64,000 nt of DNA. Source: Corynebacterium sp. P4-C1. GTDB taxonomy: Bacteria; Actinomycetota; Actinomycetes; Mycobacteriales; Mycobacteriaceae. This document shows positions 16,583 through 25,771 of this stretch, in pieces. The notes under the pieces were generated by a model. It ran no database searches and was not told the origin of the DNA. It saw only the letters and a program-made list of their open reading frames with translations. Position numbers and translations under genes: made by a program. The stretch spans positions 1,178,001 to 1,242,000 of the forward strand of contig NZ_CP129966.1 of NCBI RefSeq assembly GCF_030503595.1, given 5' to 3'. Positions within the stretch are counted from its first letter, which is position 1. Each line of letters begins with the position of its first letter.

Positions 16583-19480
16583 CTAGTTGGTGTCTGCGTG
16601 TGGCTCGGCGTTGGTGTCGGCGGGCAGGATGAGTACGAGTGGGCGGATCAGTTCGCGGTCGGGTTCGAGTGAGGAGATGAGCGACTTCTCTTCGCTGATA
16701 AGCGATGCCGAGCGGCCGACCTTGGCGGTCTTAGTCACGTCTTCTTTCGCCTGGTCCCAGTTCTCTGCACGCTGCACCCAGTACCCGATGCGGTCGTGCG
16801 CATGTGCGCGAGCGGCGGACATCATCGGTTGCAGCTGACCGCTGGCTACCTGCACTGACTGAGCAATTAGTTCTTGGGCATTATCAGGCAGAGTGAGCGT
16901 GCCTGGGTTGATCGCTCGTTCGGTCAGTCCAACTCCGCGGAGCCATGTGATCGGATCCGGCACATCCTGCGGGATCATGCCGTCCATCATTGCCACGAAG
17001 GCGCGGGAGACGACCTGACCGCGCTTATTGGTCAATGTCGCCATGAGCAGCACCGTCGGTGCGGGGACGTCGCCGGAAATGGCAGTGATCTGGCCAGCGG
17101 ACAGCGAGGCGAGCGCGCGGTCGGTGGCCCAATCGGTCACCGGGTGCAACGGGCCCAGGAAGTGGGCCTTCGGCCAGGTGGATCCGTCCTGCCCTGTGCG
17201 AGCACGACGCATGACCTCGTTGCCCACGTCGATGTTCGTGGCCAGCTGGAAGCACTCCCGCACTTTGCGGTCGGCCAAATAGTCCTGCGGCAGAACTTCG
17301 AGGCGGCGGCGGAGATCTTCCGGCGGGGTGAGCTCCGCGACCTGGTTCTGGTGGCGCACATACCCCACGCCGTTGGCGGCAAGGTCCTTTTCCGGTGCGC
17401 CACGGAAAGCCTCGCTCAGAGCGTCTTCCAAGTAGGCGACCTCAGAAGTGTAGAGGCTGCCGCGGATCCCGCCCGCGGATGCGGACGCGGTGTCGATGAA
17501 TGCATTGTTCGAGGCCGCAGGATCAAAGTTTCCGTCTTCATCGAGTTCAAGACCGAATCCGGCCATCCACTGATCAAGGAGGTCTTCTTCAGACTCCGCC
17601 GTTTCCTCAGCGATCTGTTCTGGGGCCTTCACCACCTCATCGAAACCGGCTTGGTTCTGAATGATCTTGCGGATCTCATCCTCCTCGCCCTTGACCGAGT
17701 GCTGGCCGATGAGTGAGCCGACATCGCCGAGGATCTCGTGGGCCTGGTGCTCGCGCTCGATGAGCTTTTGCAGCACGTGGAGCTCACCGACGTAACCGCC
17801 CTGCGCTGTGTCAAGGAGAAGCGCCGTGATCTGAGGTGACTCGGTCTGCCCGTAGCGGTCAATGCGGCCATTGCGTTGTTGGATACGAATGAGCGACCAC
17901 GGGATGTCGTAGTGGACCAAGTGGTGGCACAGCGTGTGCAAGTTGACACCCTCAGAGGCGACATCGCCGGTGACCAGGATGCGCAGTTTGGAGTCCTCGC
18001 GCTTGAATTCGTCGACAAGCCTCATCTGCTCCTCGTCCGAGAGACCACCGTGCATGACTGCGATGGAGTCTTTGGGCATCTTGAGGTCTTTGGTCAGATT
18101 CTCCTGGAGCCAGGTGAGTGTGGCGACGCGCTCGGAAAAAATGACGGCGCGGGTGTCGGACTTCTTGCCCACGCCGATCTCAGTGAGGTAATTGATCAGC
18201 GCCGCATACTTGTTGGAGTTCTGGCGGGTGACCTTGGAGTTGAGCTCGTGGAGTCGCTCGAGCGCCTCCCGCTGTACTTTCTCGCTGGTGGGAATGCGTT
18301 TCAGGCGGTTTGAGATCGTCTCCTCGAGCGCGGCAGGCGAAGACAGGAACGCTTTGACCAGGGTCCACGGGAAGAGCCGGTCCTGCGCTGGGATCTGGCC
18401 GTCATCCGGGTGGATCCAGGTAGCTTCAAGTTCCGCAGCGACGGCATTCTCTTCTTTCGATGCTTCCACCGGGATATTCAGCGGGTCTTTCCGGACGGCC
18501 CACTTCTCCCCCACCACTGTGGCTACCTCATCACTGTGCCGGTGGCGGCGGATGAGGAGTCGCCTCACCGCATCCTTGTCAATCGTCCCGTCCGGCATGA
18601 CTGCCGTCGGGTCCAGCAAGCGGAGAATCTCCTTGAAGGACTCGGGATCACCATTGTGCGGTGTCGCCGATGCGAGGAGGAGTGCTTCAGTCGTCGGGGC
18701 CAGAGTGCGGGCAAGCTCGTTGTTCTGCGTGCCCACATTGGTGGCGTTGTGGATTTCGTCGATGACCACCGCATCCCAGCGGACCTTTTCCAACTGTGCG
18801 CGATACTTCGGACTCTTGAGCGTGTCCATCGAGACAATCACGCGGGAAAAGTAGGTGAACGGGTTCCGGCTCGACGGCAGGATTCGACGGACACGCTGGA
18901 TCCCAGCCGAGTCGAGGCGGACCAGCGGAATAGCGAAGCGGGACCACATCTCTTGCTGGAACTGCTCCATGATGTGCTTCGGTGTGACCACGAGGATGCG
19001 GTCCCCGCGGCCGCGGCGGATCAGCTCCGCGAGAATCATGCCGATCTCGAGGGTCTTGCCCAGACCAACGGCATCGGCGATGAGGACGCGGGGGCGGAGG
19101 TTGTCGTCGGACAGGGCCTTCTTTACCGCGGTGAGCTGGTAATCCAGCGGATCCATGAGCATCTGCTCCGCGACGGAGAGCTCTGCTTGGTACAGCGGAA
19201 CCGGGGTTTGGCGCAGTGTCGTCTCCAACCACAGACGCGTGGTGCGGTAGCCCGGCGAGTGGTCCGGCACCACCTCGACCTTGGCGGGGTCGAAGACCTC
19301 TACATCGTCGATCGCTGTGTAGAAGCTCGCCGTGGTGTCACGCACATAATCGGACAGGCCACGCACCTTGAGCAGGTAGCCGTCGACAGACTGGGTCACG
19401 CTAGTGATTAGCCACAGCTCATCGCGCACACGGACCATGAGGCCTGGTGCGAATGCAGTTGACGGTGCAGAAGTAGGCAT
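16583..19480 (-). CDS. SNF2-family helicase (DrmD-like)
   Basis: A 965-residue superfamily 2 helicase with ADAVGLGKT (Walker A) near residue 140, DEIH box (VVIDEIHNA) near 236, ATPHNGDPESF (motif III) near 270, TGDVASEGVNLHTL (motif V) near 525 and QRNGRIDRYGQ (motif VI) near 557. The C-terminal 400 residues are a family-specific domain. Known: SNF2 helicases of this layout next to an Eco57I-type methylase are the DrmD-DrmMI pair of class 1 DISARM. It is the first gene of the defence operon and diverges from the exonuclease gene at 19756. Its promoter should lie in 19481-19737. Confidence 0.92.
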   Translation of the reverse strand: MPTSAPSTAFAPGLMVRVRDELWLITSVTQSVDGYLLKVRGLSDYVRDTTASFYTAIDDVEVFDPAKVEVVPDHSPGYRTTRLWLETTLRQTPVPLYQAELSVAEQMLMDPLDYQLTAVKKALSDDNLRPRVLIADAVGLGKTLEIGMILAELIRRGRGDRILVVTPKHIMEQFQQEMWSRFAIPLVRLDSAGIQRVRRILPSSRNPFTYFSRVIVSMDTLKSPKYRAQLEKVRWDAVVIDEIHNATNVGTQNNELARTLAPTTEALLLASATPHNGDPESFKEILRLLDPTAVMPDGTIDKDAVRRLLIRRHRHSDEVATVVGEKWAVRKDPLNIPVEASKEENAVAAELEATWIHPDDGQIPAQDRLFPWTLVKAFLSSPAALEETISNRLKRIPTSEKVQREALERLHELNSKVTRQNSNKYAALINYLTEIGVGKKSDTRAVIFSERVATLTWLQENLTKDLKMPKDSIAVMHGGLSDEEQMRLVDEFKREDSKLRILVTGDVASEGVNLHTLCHHLVHYDIPWSLIRIQQRNGRIDRYGQTESPQITALLLDTAQGGYVGELHVLQKLIEREHQAHEILGDVGSLIGQHSVKGEEDEIRKIIQNQAGFDEVVKAPEQIAEETAESEEDLLDQWMAGFGLELDEDGNFDPAASNNAFIDTASASAGGIRGSLYTSEVAYLEDALSEAFRGAPEKDLAANGVGYVRHQNQVAELTPPEDLRRRLEVLPQDYLADRKVRECFQLATNIDVGNEVMRRARTGQDGSTWPKAHFLGPLHPVTDWATDRALASLSAGQITAISGDVPAPTVLLMATLTNKRGQVVSRAFVAMMDGMIPQDVPDPITWLRGVGLTERAINPGTLTLPDNAQELIAQSVQVASGQLQPMMSAARAHAHDRIGYWVQRAENWDQAKEDVTKTAKVGRSASLISEEKSLISSLEPDRELIRPLVLILPADTNAEPHADTN

Positions 19481-19523
19481 GTGTCAAAGGGTACTGTCGC
19501 TCACCGCCATGTGAGGAATGTTC

Positions 19524-19652
19524 ATGCCCACAAGTCGCGACGTTTTGCCAGCACCCGCCGCAGGTGCTTTAGAAAAGGACGGGGGCGTAGCACCACTCAC
19601 GGATGTCGTTGCAGAAGGCCCACGCGACACAGAACTTGAGCTGAACGCCTAA
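19524..19652 (+). CDS. Possible small protein, 42 residues
   Basis: An ATG with GAGGAA 5 bases upstream opens a 42-residue frame, MPTSRDVLPAPAAG to LELNA, rich in Ala, Pro and acidic residues. It sits in the otherwise empty gap between the divergent SNF2 and exonuclease genes. No family is recognised. The ribosome site is the only positive sign, so it may be chance. Confidence 0.3.
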   Translation: MPTSRDVLPAPAAGALEKDGGVAPLTDVVAEGPRDTELELNA

Positions 19653-19755
19653 CGGGTCAACGCGCGCTGGGGCGGACTATTAACCCGCTTCAGGATTCGC
19701 ACAACCGCTCGACAGATGCGCTGCCGGTGTCCGGGACGTGAATTACTTTGGTGGC

Positions 19756-22700
19756 ATGAGCACGCGCAACGGATACGCAGTCATTGATCTGGAGACCACT
19801 GGTTTTGGTGGAGCGGATCGAATCATTGAGGTAGGTATTGCACTTCTGTCTCCCGATCTCGAGTTGGAAGGGACGTGGGAAACTCTCGTGCAGCCGAACC
19901 GAGATGTTTCCAATAGTCATGTCCATAAACTGACCCCGACTGATCTCCGAGATGCACCGACATGGGAAGAGATTGCTCCACTTGTTGCGCAGCTCTTAAA
20001 CGGACGAATTGGAGTCGCTCACAACGCATCGTTCGAGCAGCGGTTCCTCACAAAGGAATTCCAACGTGTCAATATCGCTACCAACGCTGCCAATGCGAGA
20101 TGGGTAGATACGCGGGTTCTGGCATCAGAGCATCTCGGCCGCGGGAAACTGTCCGAGGCACTAGCGATTGCAGGCCTGACGAACGATCTTCCGCATGCGG
20201 CGTTACCTGATGCGATGGCTACAGCCGAGCTATTGCGGGAGCTCCACACGACATGGGGGGCGCATTTCACGGGTATGCCGCTCAGTTTCATGGTTGAGCC
20301 AGGAAGCACGAAACAACCGCGTTTAGTTAGCCGCGCTCAAGCCCAACAAGGCGAACAGTGGCTATCCCGCATCGCCCAATCATTACCTACCAGTGGTTCT
20401 ACTGGGGGCTCTTCCTACCAGGAATTGCTGCGCAAGGCGCTTTCGGATCGGCGACTCACCTCCGAGGAAATTAGTCAACTGGCCCTAACGGCGGAGTCTG
20501 AAGGGCTAACCAGCGAGGACATCAATGAGATCCACGAGGATTTTCTACGCCAGGTAGCTATCGAAGCATGGATGGACGGTGTCATTACCGATGCTGAAAA
20601 GTCGGATCTCATCGACTTGGCCGAACAACTAAATGTTCGTCCGACCACTGCGCGCGAGCTGCTTGCCTCCCCTCAGACTGGATCGCCGGAGAATTGGATC
20701 CAGCTCAAGCCAGGCGACCGAATTGCACTTACCGGTTCGATGGATCTACCTCGTGAGACGTGGGAAGCACGCGCTGCCGCTTACGGACTGCAAACAGGTG
20801 GTGTGAGTAAGAAAACTGTCCTCGTTGTTGCCGCTAATCCAGACTCCAGAAGCGGAAAAGCTCGCCGAGCCAACGAGCTAGGCATTCCAATCATTAGTGA
20901 AAAACATTTTGCCTCGCTGTTAGCCGAATGGGAGATGACGAATGACTCTGACTCCTCCAATCGCGACATAAGCAACGAAGAAGGTGTTTCGCATCTCGAA
21001 CCGCGATCAGTCCGATTCAGTTGGGTGTCGACGATTCTGCCTAATTCTTCCGACTTCGATCTCCAGAACAACGAGATCGCATCACTGTGGATCAACCACT
21101 TCCCCACCTCACAATTGCAAGAGATCTCACCCGTGCTCACCGGAAATGTGATCATTGATCTCTCTGGGTCTAGTGCGAGTAAAGCCGGAGCAATCTGGGC
21201 CGACCGATTCGATCCAATGCTCACCGCTACCGTTGAGGATCTCCGTGACCTTCCCGGCGTCGGTGTGAAGCGACTTGAGCGCATGGTCGAAGCAGTGATT
21301 CTTGCTGCCATAGATGCAGAATCACAGGAATCGGCCACCATGGACGACTACATGAGTGAATTCGGTGACCCCTACGGAGCTGAGCCGATCGAAAATGAAT
21401 CGACCATTCCCGCTGAAGAAATCGACATCTTGAGAGGATGGCTCGCGCTTAGTGGCATCCACGAGGTGCCGCAAGCACTCAAAGCAGTGTTGCCGAACGT
21501 CGATGCACGCTTCGATGAACGCGAACCTCTGGACGCTTTGTTTGCACGATGCGCCGATGAACTCTCGACCGCCTGCGGAGACGATGAACGTAAACATCGA
21601 ATCGTTACGTCACGCTATATGGGCAACGCAACTTTAGATGAACTTGGGCAGGTTTTCGGTGTTAGTCGGGAGCGCATCCGCCAGCTTGAGTCAGAACTAA
21701 AGAAGGATTTCGATGCGCCGTCAACGCTTAGCACCTGGGTTGCAAGTGAATTGGCAGCTCAGTTTCTGCCCATTGCCCGCCGTGAACAAGTCCTCCGAGA
21801 TTTCCCCGAACTGACCGCAACAGCAGAGCCGTTCCACGGCACGTATGAGCAGTTCTTCCTCATGTGGAAACTCTGGACGATCGATGAGGAATGGTTGCTG
21901 GCGCCAGATTTTGAAACCACAGCTCGTGACGTGATTGCTGAATGCGCGAACGAAACCAATGTCACGAGGCTCGAAGACGTCGCGAATGCTCTCGGCGTAT
22001 GTGAACAACCGTTCTCTGAATGGCTCCAGAAACTCTCCGGTGTATTGCTGCTGCCTGACGGTAAGCATCTGATCGTCGCTTCTAACCATCAGGACCGCGC
22101 GGTAGGCGTGCTCTCCATGAGGGGAGAGCCGCTGGGGGTGGAAGACATCATCGATGCGCTGGGAATTGAGGTGAACCCGCGATCCCTCGCCAATCAATTG
22201 GCCGTTGATGACCGCATCGTCCGGGCAGGGAACAACTTGTATGCCTTAGCCGCGTGGAACCGCGAAGAGTTTTCTTCTATCAATTCCTGGATCACAAACC
22301 GCATCAAGGCTTCCGAGAATGGCAGCGTCTCCCTGGAGGATTTGATCGCTGACGCCCCGAATTTCAATGTAAGTGAGAACTCTGTACGCGCTTACGCCGC
22401 AGGAAGTGACTTTGATCTGGTCGATGGCATGGTGTCACTCTCCACCGGCACTGACGAGGTCGTCCAGGAGGATCCACAAGACTACCGTGACCTCTACTGG
22501 CATGACGGCGCTTGGGAGATGCTTCTCACCGTCAGCTTCGATCATCTCCGTGGTTCGGGGTTCCAAGTTCCACGCGGAGTGGCCGGAATTTACCAAGTGC
22601 CCGTTGGTGGCGAAGTAAGCGTTGCTAGCCGTCTCGGCGACCAGTTCGTCCGAGTGAACAAACTCAAGCAGTCATCGACATCGACTATCCGCCGCTTCCT

Positions 22701-23007
22701 TCTCGAGCTAAATGCTGAAGAAGGAGATCGCATTTGGCTGCGGTATTCCCCGAACCAATTCGACGTTCGCCCGGCACCCGCTGCAGTTTTCGAGGAGTTT
22801 TCTCTCGATGACGCAGAGACGGTTGATCTGCCCCACTTGCTGGACTACATGGGTTTGTCACCCGATCTGGCAGCTGATCCCACCGCTGCGCTGCATGCGA
22901 TCAACTCGGCTCTCGCACTCGAACCGGATGCCGCGCGGCGCCGAACCGTTGCGGTATTCCGTCACCGCGGCCAGGATCAGTTCGCGGAAGTCGTACGCGC
23001 GCTGTAA
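19756..23007 (+). CDS. Multidomain DEDDh exonuclease / BRCT / sigma-70 region 4-like protein
   Basis: A 1083-residue protein. Domains in order: a DEDDh 3'-5' exonuclease (VIDLETTG near residue 10; VAHNASFEQRF near 90, with Glu where Asp is usual; HAALPDAMATAELL near 150); a helical EF-hand/TerB-like region (220-300); a BRCT-like domain (QLKPGDRIALTGSM onward, 320-400); a helix-hairpin-helix (LRDLPGVGVKRLE near 500); and a sigma-70 region 4-like helix-turn-helix (LDELGQVFGVSRERIRQLE near 640). The C-terminal part is not recognised. The ATG at 19756 is only one base after GGTGG; a GTG at 19738 is the alternative. It diverges from the defence operon. Roles in DNA repair or nuclease-based defence are both possible. 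Confidence 0.8.
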   Translation: MSTRNGYAVIDLETTGFGGADRIIEVGIALLSPDLELEGTWETLVQPNRDVSNSHVHKLTPTDLRDAPTWEEIAPLVAQLLNGRIGVAHNASFEQRFLTKEFQRVNIATNAANARWVDTRVLASEHLGRGKLSEALAIAGLTNDLPHAALPDAMATAELLRELHTTWGAHFTGMPLSFMVEPGSTKQPRLVSRAQAQQGEQWLSRIAQSLPTSGSTGGSSYQELLRKALSDRRLTSEEISQLALTAESEGLTSEDINEIHEDFLRQVAIEAWMDGVITDAEKSDLIDLAEQLNVRPTTARELLASPQTGSPENWIQLKPGDRIALTGSMDLPRETWEARAAAYGLQTGGVSKKTVLVVAANPDSRSGKARRANELGIPIISEKHFASLLAEWEMTNDSDSSNRDISNEEGVSHLEPRSVRFSWVSTILPNSSDFDLQNNEIASLWINHFPTSQLQEISPVLTGNVIIDLSGSSASKAGAIWADRFDPMLTATVEDLRDLPGVGVKRLERMVEAVILAAIDAESQESATMDDYMSEFGDPYGAEPIENESTIPAEEIDILRGWLALSGIHEVPQALKAVLPNVDARFDEREPLDALFARCADELSTACGDDERKHRIVTSRYMGNATLDELGQVFGVSRERIRQLESELKKDFDAPSTLSTWVASELAAQFLPIARREQVLRDFPELTATAEPFHGTYEQFFLMWKLWTIDEEWLLAPDFETTARDVIAECANETNVTRLEDVANALGVCEQPFSEWLQKLSGVLLLPDGKHLIVASNHQDRAVGVLSMRGEPLGVEDIIDALGIEVNPRSLANQLAVDDRIVRAGNNLYALAAWNREEFSSINSWITNRIKASENGSVSLEDLIADAPNFNVSENSVRAYAAGSDFDLVDGMVSLSTGTDEVVQEDPQDYRDLYWHDGAWEMLLTVSFDHLRGSGFQVPRGVAGIYQVPVGGEVSVASRLGDQFVRVNKLKQSSTSTIRRFLLELNAEEGDRIWLRYSPNQFDVRPAPAAVFEEFSLDDAETVDLPHLLDYMGLSPDLAADPTAALHAINSALALEPDAARRRTVAVFRHRGQDQFAEVVRAL

Positions 23008-23028
23008 TTCGCGGAGCCTGCGTATGCA

Positions 23029-23168
23029 GAACGATCGATCGTTCCGGAATGTTCGCTCAGCGCCTTATCCTACCCACCAAGTCCGACATTTCGGTGCGAA
23101 CGTTCCTTTTTATTGTGCTCTGCCGTCGAATCCTCCTGCCGGACCCCATTTTTCGGTGCGTTCGTTCC
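23029..23168. repeat. Perfect 16-bp palindrome and paired 18-bp direct repeats between convergent genes
   Basis: GAACGATCGATCGTTC at 23029-23044 is its own reverse complement. TTTCGGTGCGAACGTTCC (23089-23106) and TTTCGGTGCGTTCGTTCC (23151-23168) match at 16 of 18 positions, 62 bp apart. All lie in the 215-bp gap between two converging genes. There is no T-run, so this is not a classical terminator. Confidence 0.7.
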
Positions 23169-23222
23169 GTATGGGAGAGGTCCATCGACCCGATACGGCA
23201 CTACGGTGACGCGGTGGGCGGC

Positions 23223-23582
23223 TCAGCCCCGCTTGATGCTGGTGATCTTCTTACCGCGGGCGAGCTCGTCGACAAGCAGATCCATTCGGCGAATTTTCCG
23301 CATGAGCTCGTCGTCGACGTCCTCCACACGCACGCCGCACACCTTGCCGGTAATGAGGTCCGCGTGCGCGTTCAGCGTTACGTCACCGAAGAAATCGCGC
23401 AGGTTCCGGTCGGACTCAGCAGCGGCGTGAAGCTCGTCGGGGCTCAGCCCGGTGAACCACCCGAGCACGTCGTCAAGCTCGTCAACTGTGTGACCTTTGC
23501 GCTCCACCTTGGCCACGTAGTTGCCGTAGATATCCCCGAAGCGGTAGCCGAACACCCGCTCCAGCTTTGCCTGCTCGTCCAT
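23223..23582 (-). CDS. DUF2200 family protein
   Basis: A 119-residue protein with the hallmarks of DUF2200: an N-terminal VFGYRFGDIYGNYVAKVERK, a central LGWFTGLSPDEL, then ITGKVCGVRVEDVDDELMRKIR and a C-terminal LVDELARGKK. The length is typical. The biochemical role of the family is unknown. It converges on the exonuclease gene across the palindromic spacer. Confidence 0.85.
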   Translation of the reverse strand: MDEQAKLERVFGYRFGDIYGNYVAKVERKGHTVDELDDVLGWFTGLSPDELHAAAESDRNLRDFFGDVTLNAHADLITGKVCGVRVEDVDDELMRKIRRMDLLVDELARGKKITSIKRG

Positions 23583-23624
23583 CGCGGCCTCCTCACAGCA
23601 GTCGTTCCTTGATTCTTTTCTAGG

Positions 23625-24200
23625 TCAGCGAGTCCCCAACGTACTCGAGGTGCGGACTAGAGATCGGCCACCGCCGCACAAGTCGGGGTCCGTGATGTAG
23701 CCCTGCTGGCACCCCCACTGGGCTTGAAGCTCGCCCGATGACGGGTTGCGGTTGCCGTACTCGTCGTATCCGTACCCACATTCAGCTGCGGGACCAATGC
23801 ACTCTTGGTCTGCGTCATAAGAGTTCTGTTCCGGCGCGCAATAACTGGCGTCGGGCACATAGGAGTCAGTGCCGGGGCATTGGTACTTTCCCTGTGGGGA
23901 GCCCAGGTCGCAGTTCACTGAGTCAGCGACGATGCTGCCGTCCGACAGGAGCGCAGCGCCGTCTTCGTAGCATTCGACGAACGACGGTTTGGCTGGCATC
24001 GCCTTCTCAGTTGGCTCGGATTCCACCGTGGTGGTTGAACTCACGGTGGAACTCGTAGTCGTCGTCGAGCTCGTGCTCGACGTGCTGATGGTCGAGCTGA
24101 CCTCGGTCAGCTCCGGTTCGCCGAGGCCGTCGCTGGATCCGCACCCAGCGAGAATGAACGGGGCAGCAAGGATGCTGGCGGTGAGGTATCGGAAACGCAC
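23625..24200 (-). CDS. Secreted lipoprotein, Thr/Ser-rich stalk and Cys-rich C-terminus
   Basis: A 191-residue protein with a signal peptide ending in the lipobox LAGC (Cys19). A low-complexity Ser/Thr/Val stalk covers about residues 38-62. The C-terminal 100 residues contain regularly spaced Cys within short repeats such as PGTDSYVPDASYC and GYITDPDLCGG, suggesting a small disulfide-bonded extracellular domain. The family is not recognised. The gene is monocistronic and divergent from the phytase-like gene, with about 145 bp between the starts. Confidence 0.8.
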   Translation of the reverse strand: MRFRYLTASILAAPFILAGCGSSDGLGEPELTEVSSTISTSSTSSTTTTSSTVSSTTTVESEPTEKAMPAKPSFVECYEDGAALLSDGSIVADSVNCDLGSPQGKYQCPGTDSYVPDASYCAPEQNSYDADQECIGPAAECGYGYDEYGNRNPSSGELQAQWGCQQGYITDPDLCGGGRSLVRTSSTLGTR

Positions 24201-24345
24201 AGTTCAAGTTCTACATCCCGATCAGTCGGATCACCTACTGAATAGCCGAATTGCGTTCACCGAGCGGTGCCCGCGAATGTGCGCTTTCATGGGGGTGGAT
24301 ACGCTTTCCCCCCTTGCCCCACCGCCGTCAAAGGAGTCCCCCGCC

Positions 24346-25722
24346 ATGTCGCTTTCCTCATCCCGCCGCCCGGTGCGCGCCGCGGTCGCCGTTGCCACCT
24401 CCCTCTCGCTTACTGTTGCCGGCGTGCCAGCCGTGGCAAACGCCAGCGCGCCGGCGCAGCCGAGAAGCGTTGTTATCACCTCCCCGGACGACATGGTGCG
24501 TGTTCTTGAGAGCGCGTGGACCGGCTCTGACAATCCGGCGAACCTGCTGCGCCAGGAATTCGACATCAACGGAGTGAAGGTCACGGGCGCGGCTGCGCTG
24601 GCGGGGGCATTGGGCACCCTTGCGGCGCTCGGCGCAGTCAGCGCAGTGGTGATCAACGCCATCGTCAACGCGGTGACCGGCAATACCGGTAAGGGGCTGT
24701 CGAGCGGTTCGGGCTCCTCAGAGCCGTTGAAAAGCACCCCTGCCACCGGTGAGCAGACACACCCGCAGGCCGAGTACCTCAACCGCTTCGACTTCACCCC
24801 AGTGCGCCCGGATCAGGCAATGGGCGGATTCAGCGGCATCGACCAGATGAAACCGGGCGAGTACGTTGTCATCTCCGACGACAAGAACGAGCACGGCCCG
24901 ATCCGCGCTTACCGCTTCGCCTCTTCCGACCTGAGGACGTTCACGCCCGCCGGTGAGCTTCACTTCACGCAGCCCGACGGCTCCCCCTACACCGACTACA
25001 TCGACGCCGAGGAGATCCGCGTCCTCCCCGACGGCAACCTTCTGTGGACCACCGAAGGCAAAGCCAAGCGGGGTGACGTCGTCCCGCCGCAGATCATCCA
25101 ATCCACCCCAGACGGCAAGGAGATCCGGCGCATCAACACGCCTGCCTACCACGTCCCCGACGGACGGGAGAAGCGAGGCATCTACGACAACAACGGCCCG
25201 GAGGCGATGGCATTGCTTTCCGACGGCCGCACCATCGTCACCGTCGAAGAGAACGCACTGGCACAAGACGGTCGCAAGAACGACGACAAGCACTCCTCAC
25301 TCAACCGCGTCACCTTCTACGACCTCGAATCCGGCACGCCGACGAAAGAGTACGTCGCCCGCGTCAACGCCGGACGCGGCGCAGTATCGCTGCTTGCCGA
25401 CGAAAAAGACAACCTCTACCTCCTCGAACGCGGCTTCTTCAAGAACCTGGGCGTTGGCGGCGAGAACAAGGCAGAGATCTACAAACTCGATGTCACCGGC
25501 GCTGACGATGTCCTAGGCGAAGAAACTCTCGCCGGTTCCGAGCGCACCGTGTCAAAGCAGCTCGTCTTCGACTTCAGCACCGTCAAACCCCACCCCGACA
25601 ATGTCGAGGGCATCGCCTGGGGTCCGCGTGATGCCGACGGCCGCCGCCCGCTTGTCGCCGTGACCGACGACAACTTCAGCGACAAGCAGGCGACGCTGTT
25701 CCACACCCTGCTACTGCCTTGA
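24346..25722 (+). CDS. Secreted phytase-like (esterase-like) domain protein
   Basis: A 458-residue protein. The ATG at 24346 was chosen because AAGGAG lies 9 bases upstream and a signal peptide ending AVANASA follows; the frame is open further upstream without such signals. After a short hydrophobic Ala/Val-rich segment (about residues 75-105) comes a 330-residue beta-propeller-type domain, with blocks such as NNGPEAMALLSDGRT and VEGIAWGPRD and a terminal VAVTDDNFSD, typical of the phytase-like family. Members are secreted or surface phosphatases/phosphodiesterases of uncertain substrate. Confidence 0.75.
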   Translation: MSLSSSRRPVRAAVAVATSLSLTVAGVPAVANASAPAQPRSVVITSPDDMVRVLESAWTGSDNPANLLRQEFDINGVKVTGAAALAGALGTLAALGAVSAVVINAIVNAVTGNTGKGLSSGSGSSEPLKSTPATGEQTHPQAEYLNRFDFTPVRPDQAMGGFSGIDQMKPGEYVVISDDKNEHGPIRAYRFASSDLRTFTPAGELHFTQPDGSPYTDYIDAEEIRVLPDGNLLWTTEGKAKRGDVVPPQIIQSTPDGKEIRRINTPAYHVPDGREKRGIYDNNGPEAMALLSDGRTIVTVEENALAQDGRKNDDKHSSLNRVTFYDLESGTPTKEYVARVNAGRGAVSLLADEKDNLYLLERGFFKNLGVGGENKAEIYKLDVTGADDVLGEETLAGSERTVSKQLVFDFSTVKPHPDNVEGIAWGPRDADGRRPLVAVTDDNFSDKQATLFHTLLLP

Positions 25723-25740
25723 CCCGCATTCACGCGGTAT

Positions 25741-25767
25741 GCCGGGTCGCCGCCGCGGTGACCCGGC
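25741..25767. terminator. GC-rich hairpin between convergent genes
   Basis: GCCGGGTC (25741-25748) pairs with GACCCGGC (25760-25767). It lies between the stops of the phytase-like gene and the permease gene. It lacks a T-run on either strand, so it may terminate weakly. Confidence 0.4.
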
Positions 25768-25771
25768 GCGG

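Noticed and set aside
23029..23044. The palindrome as a LexA/SOS box
   Set aside because: It has GAAC-N8-GTTC, not the GAAC-N4-GTTC spacing expected for an SOS box.
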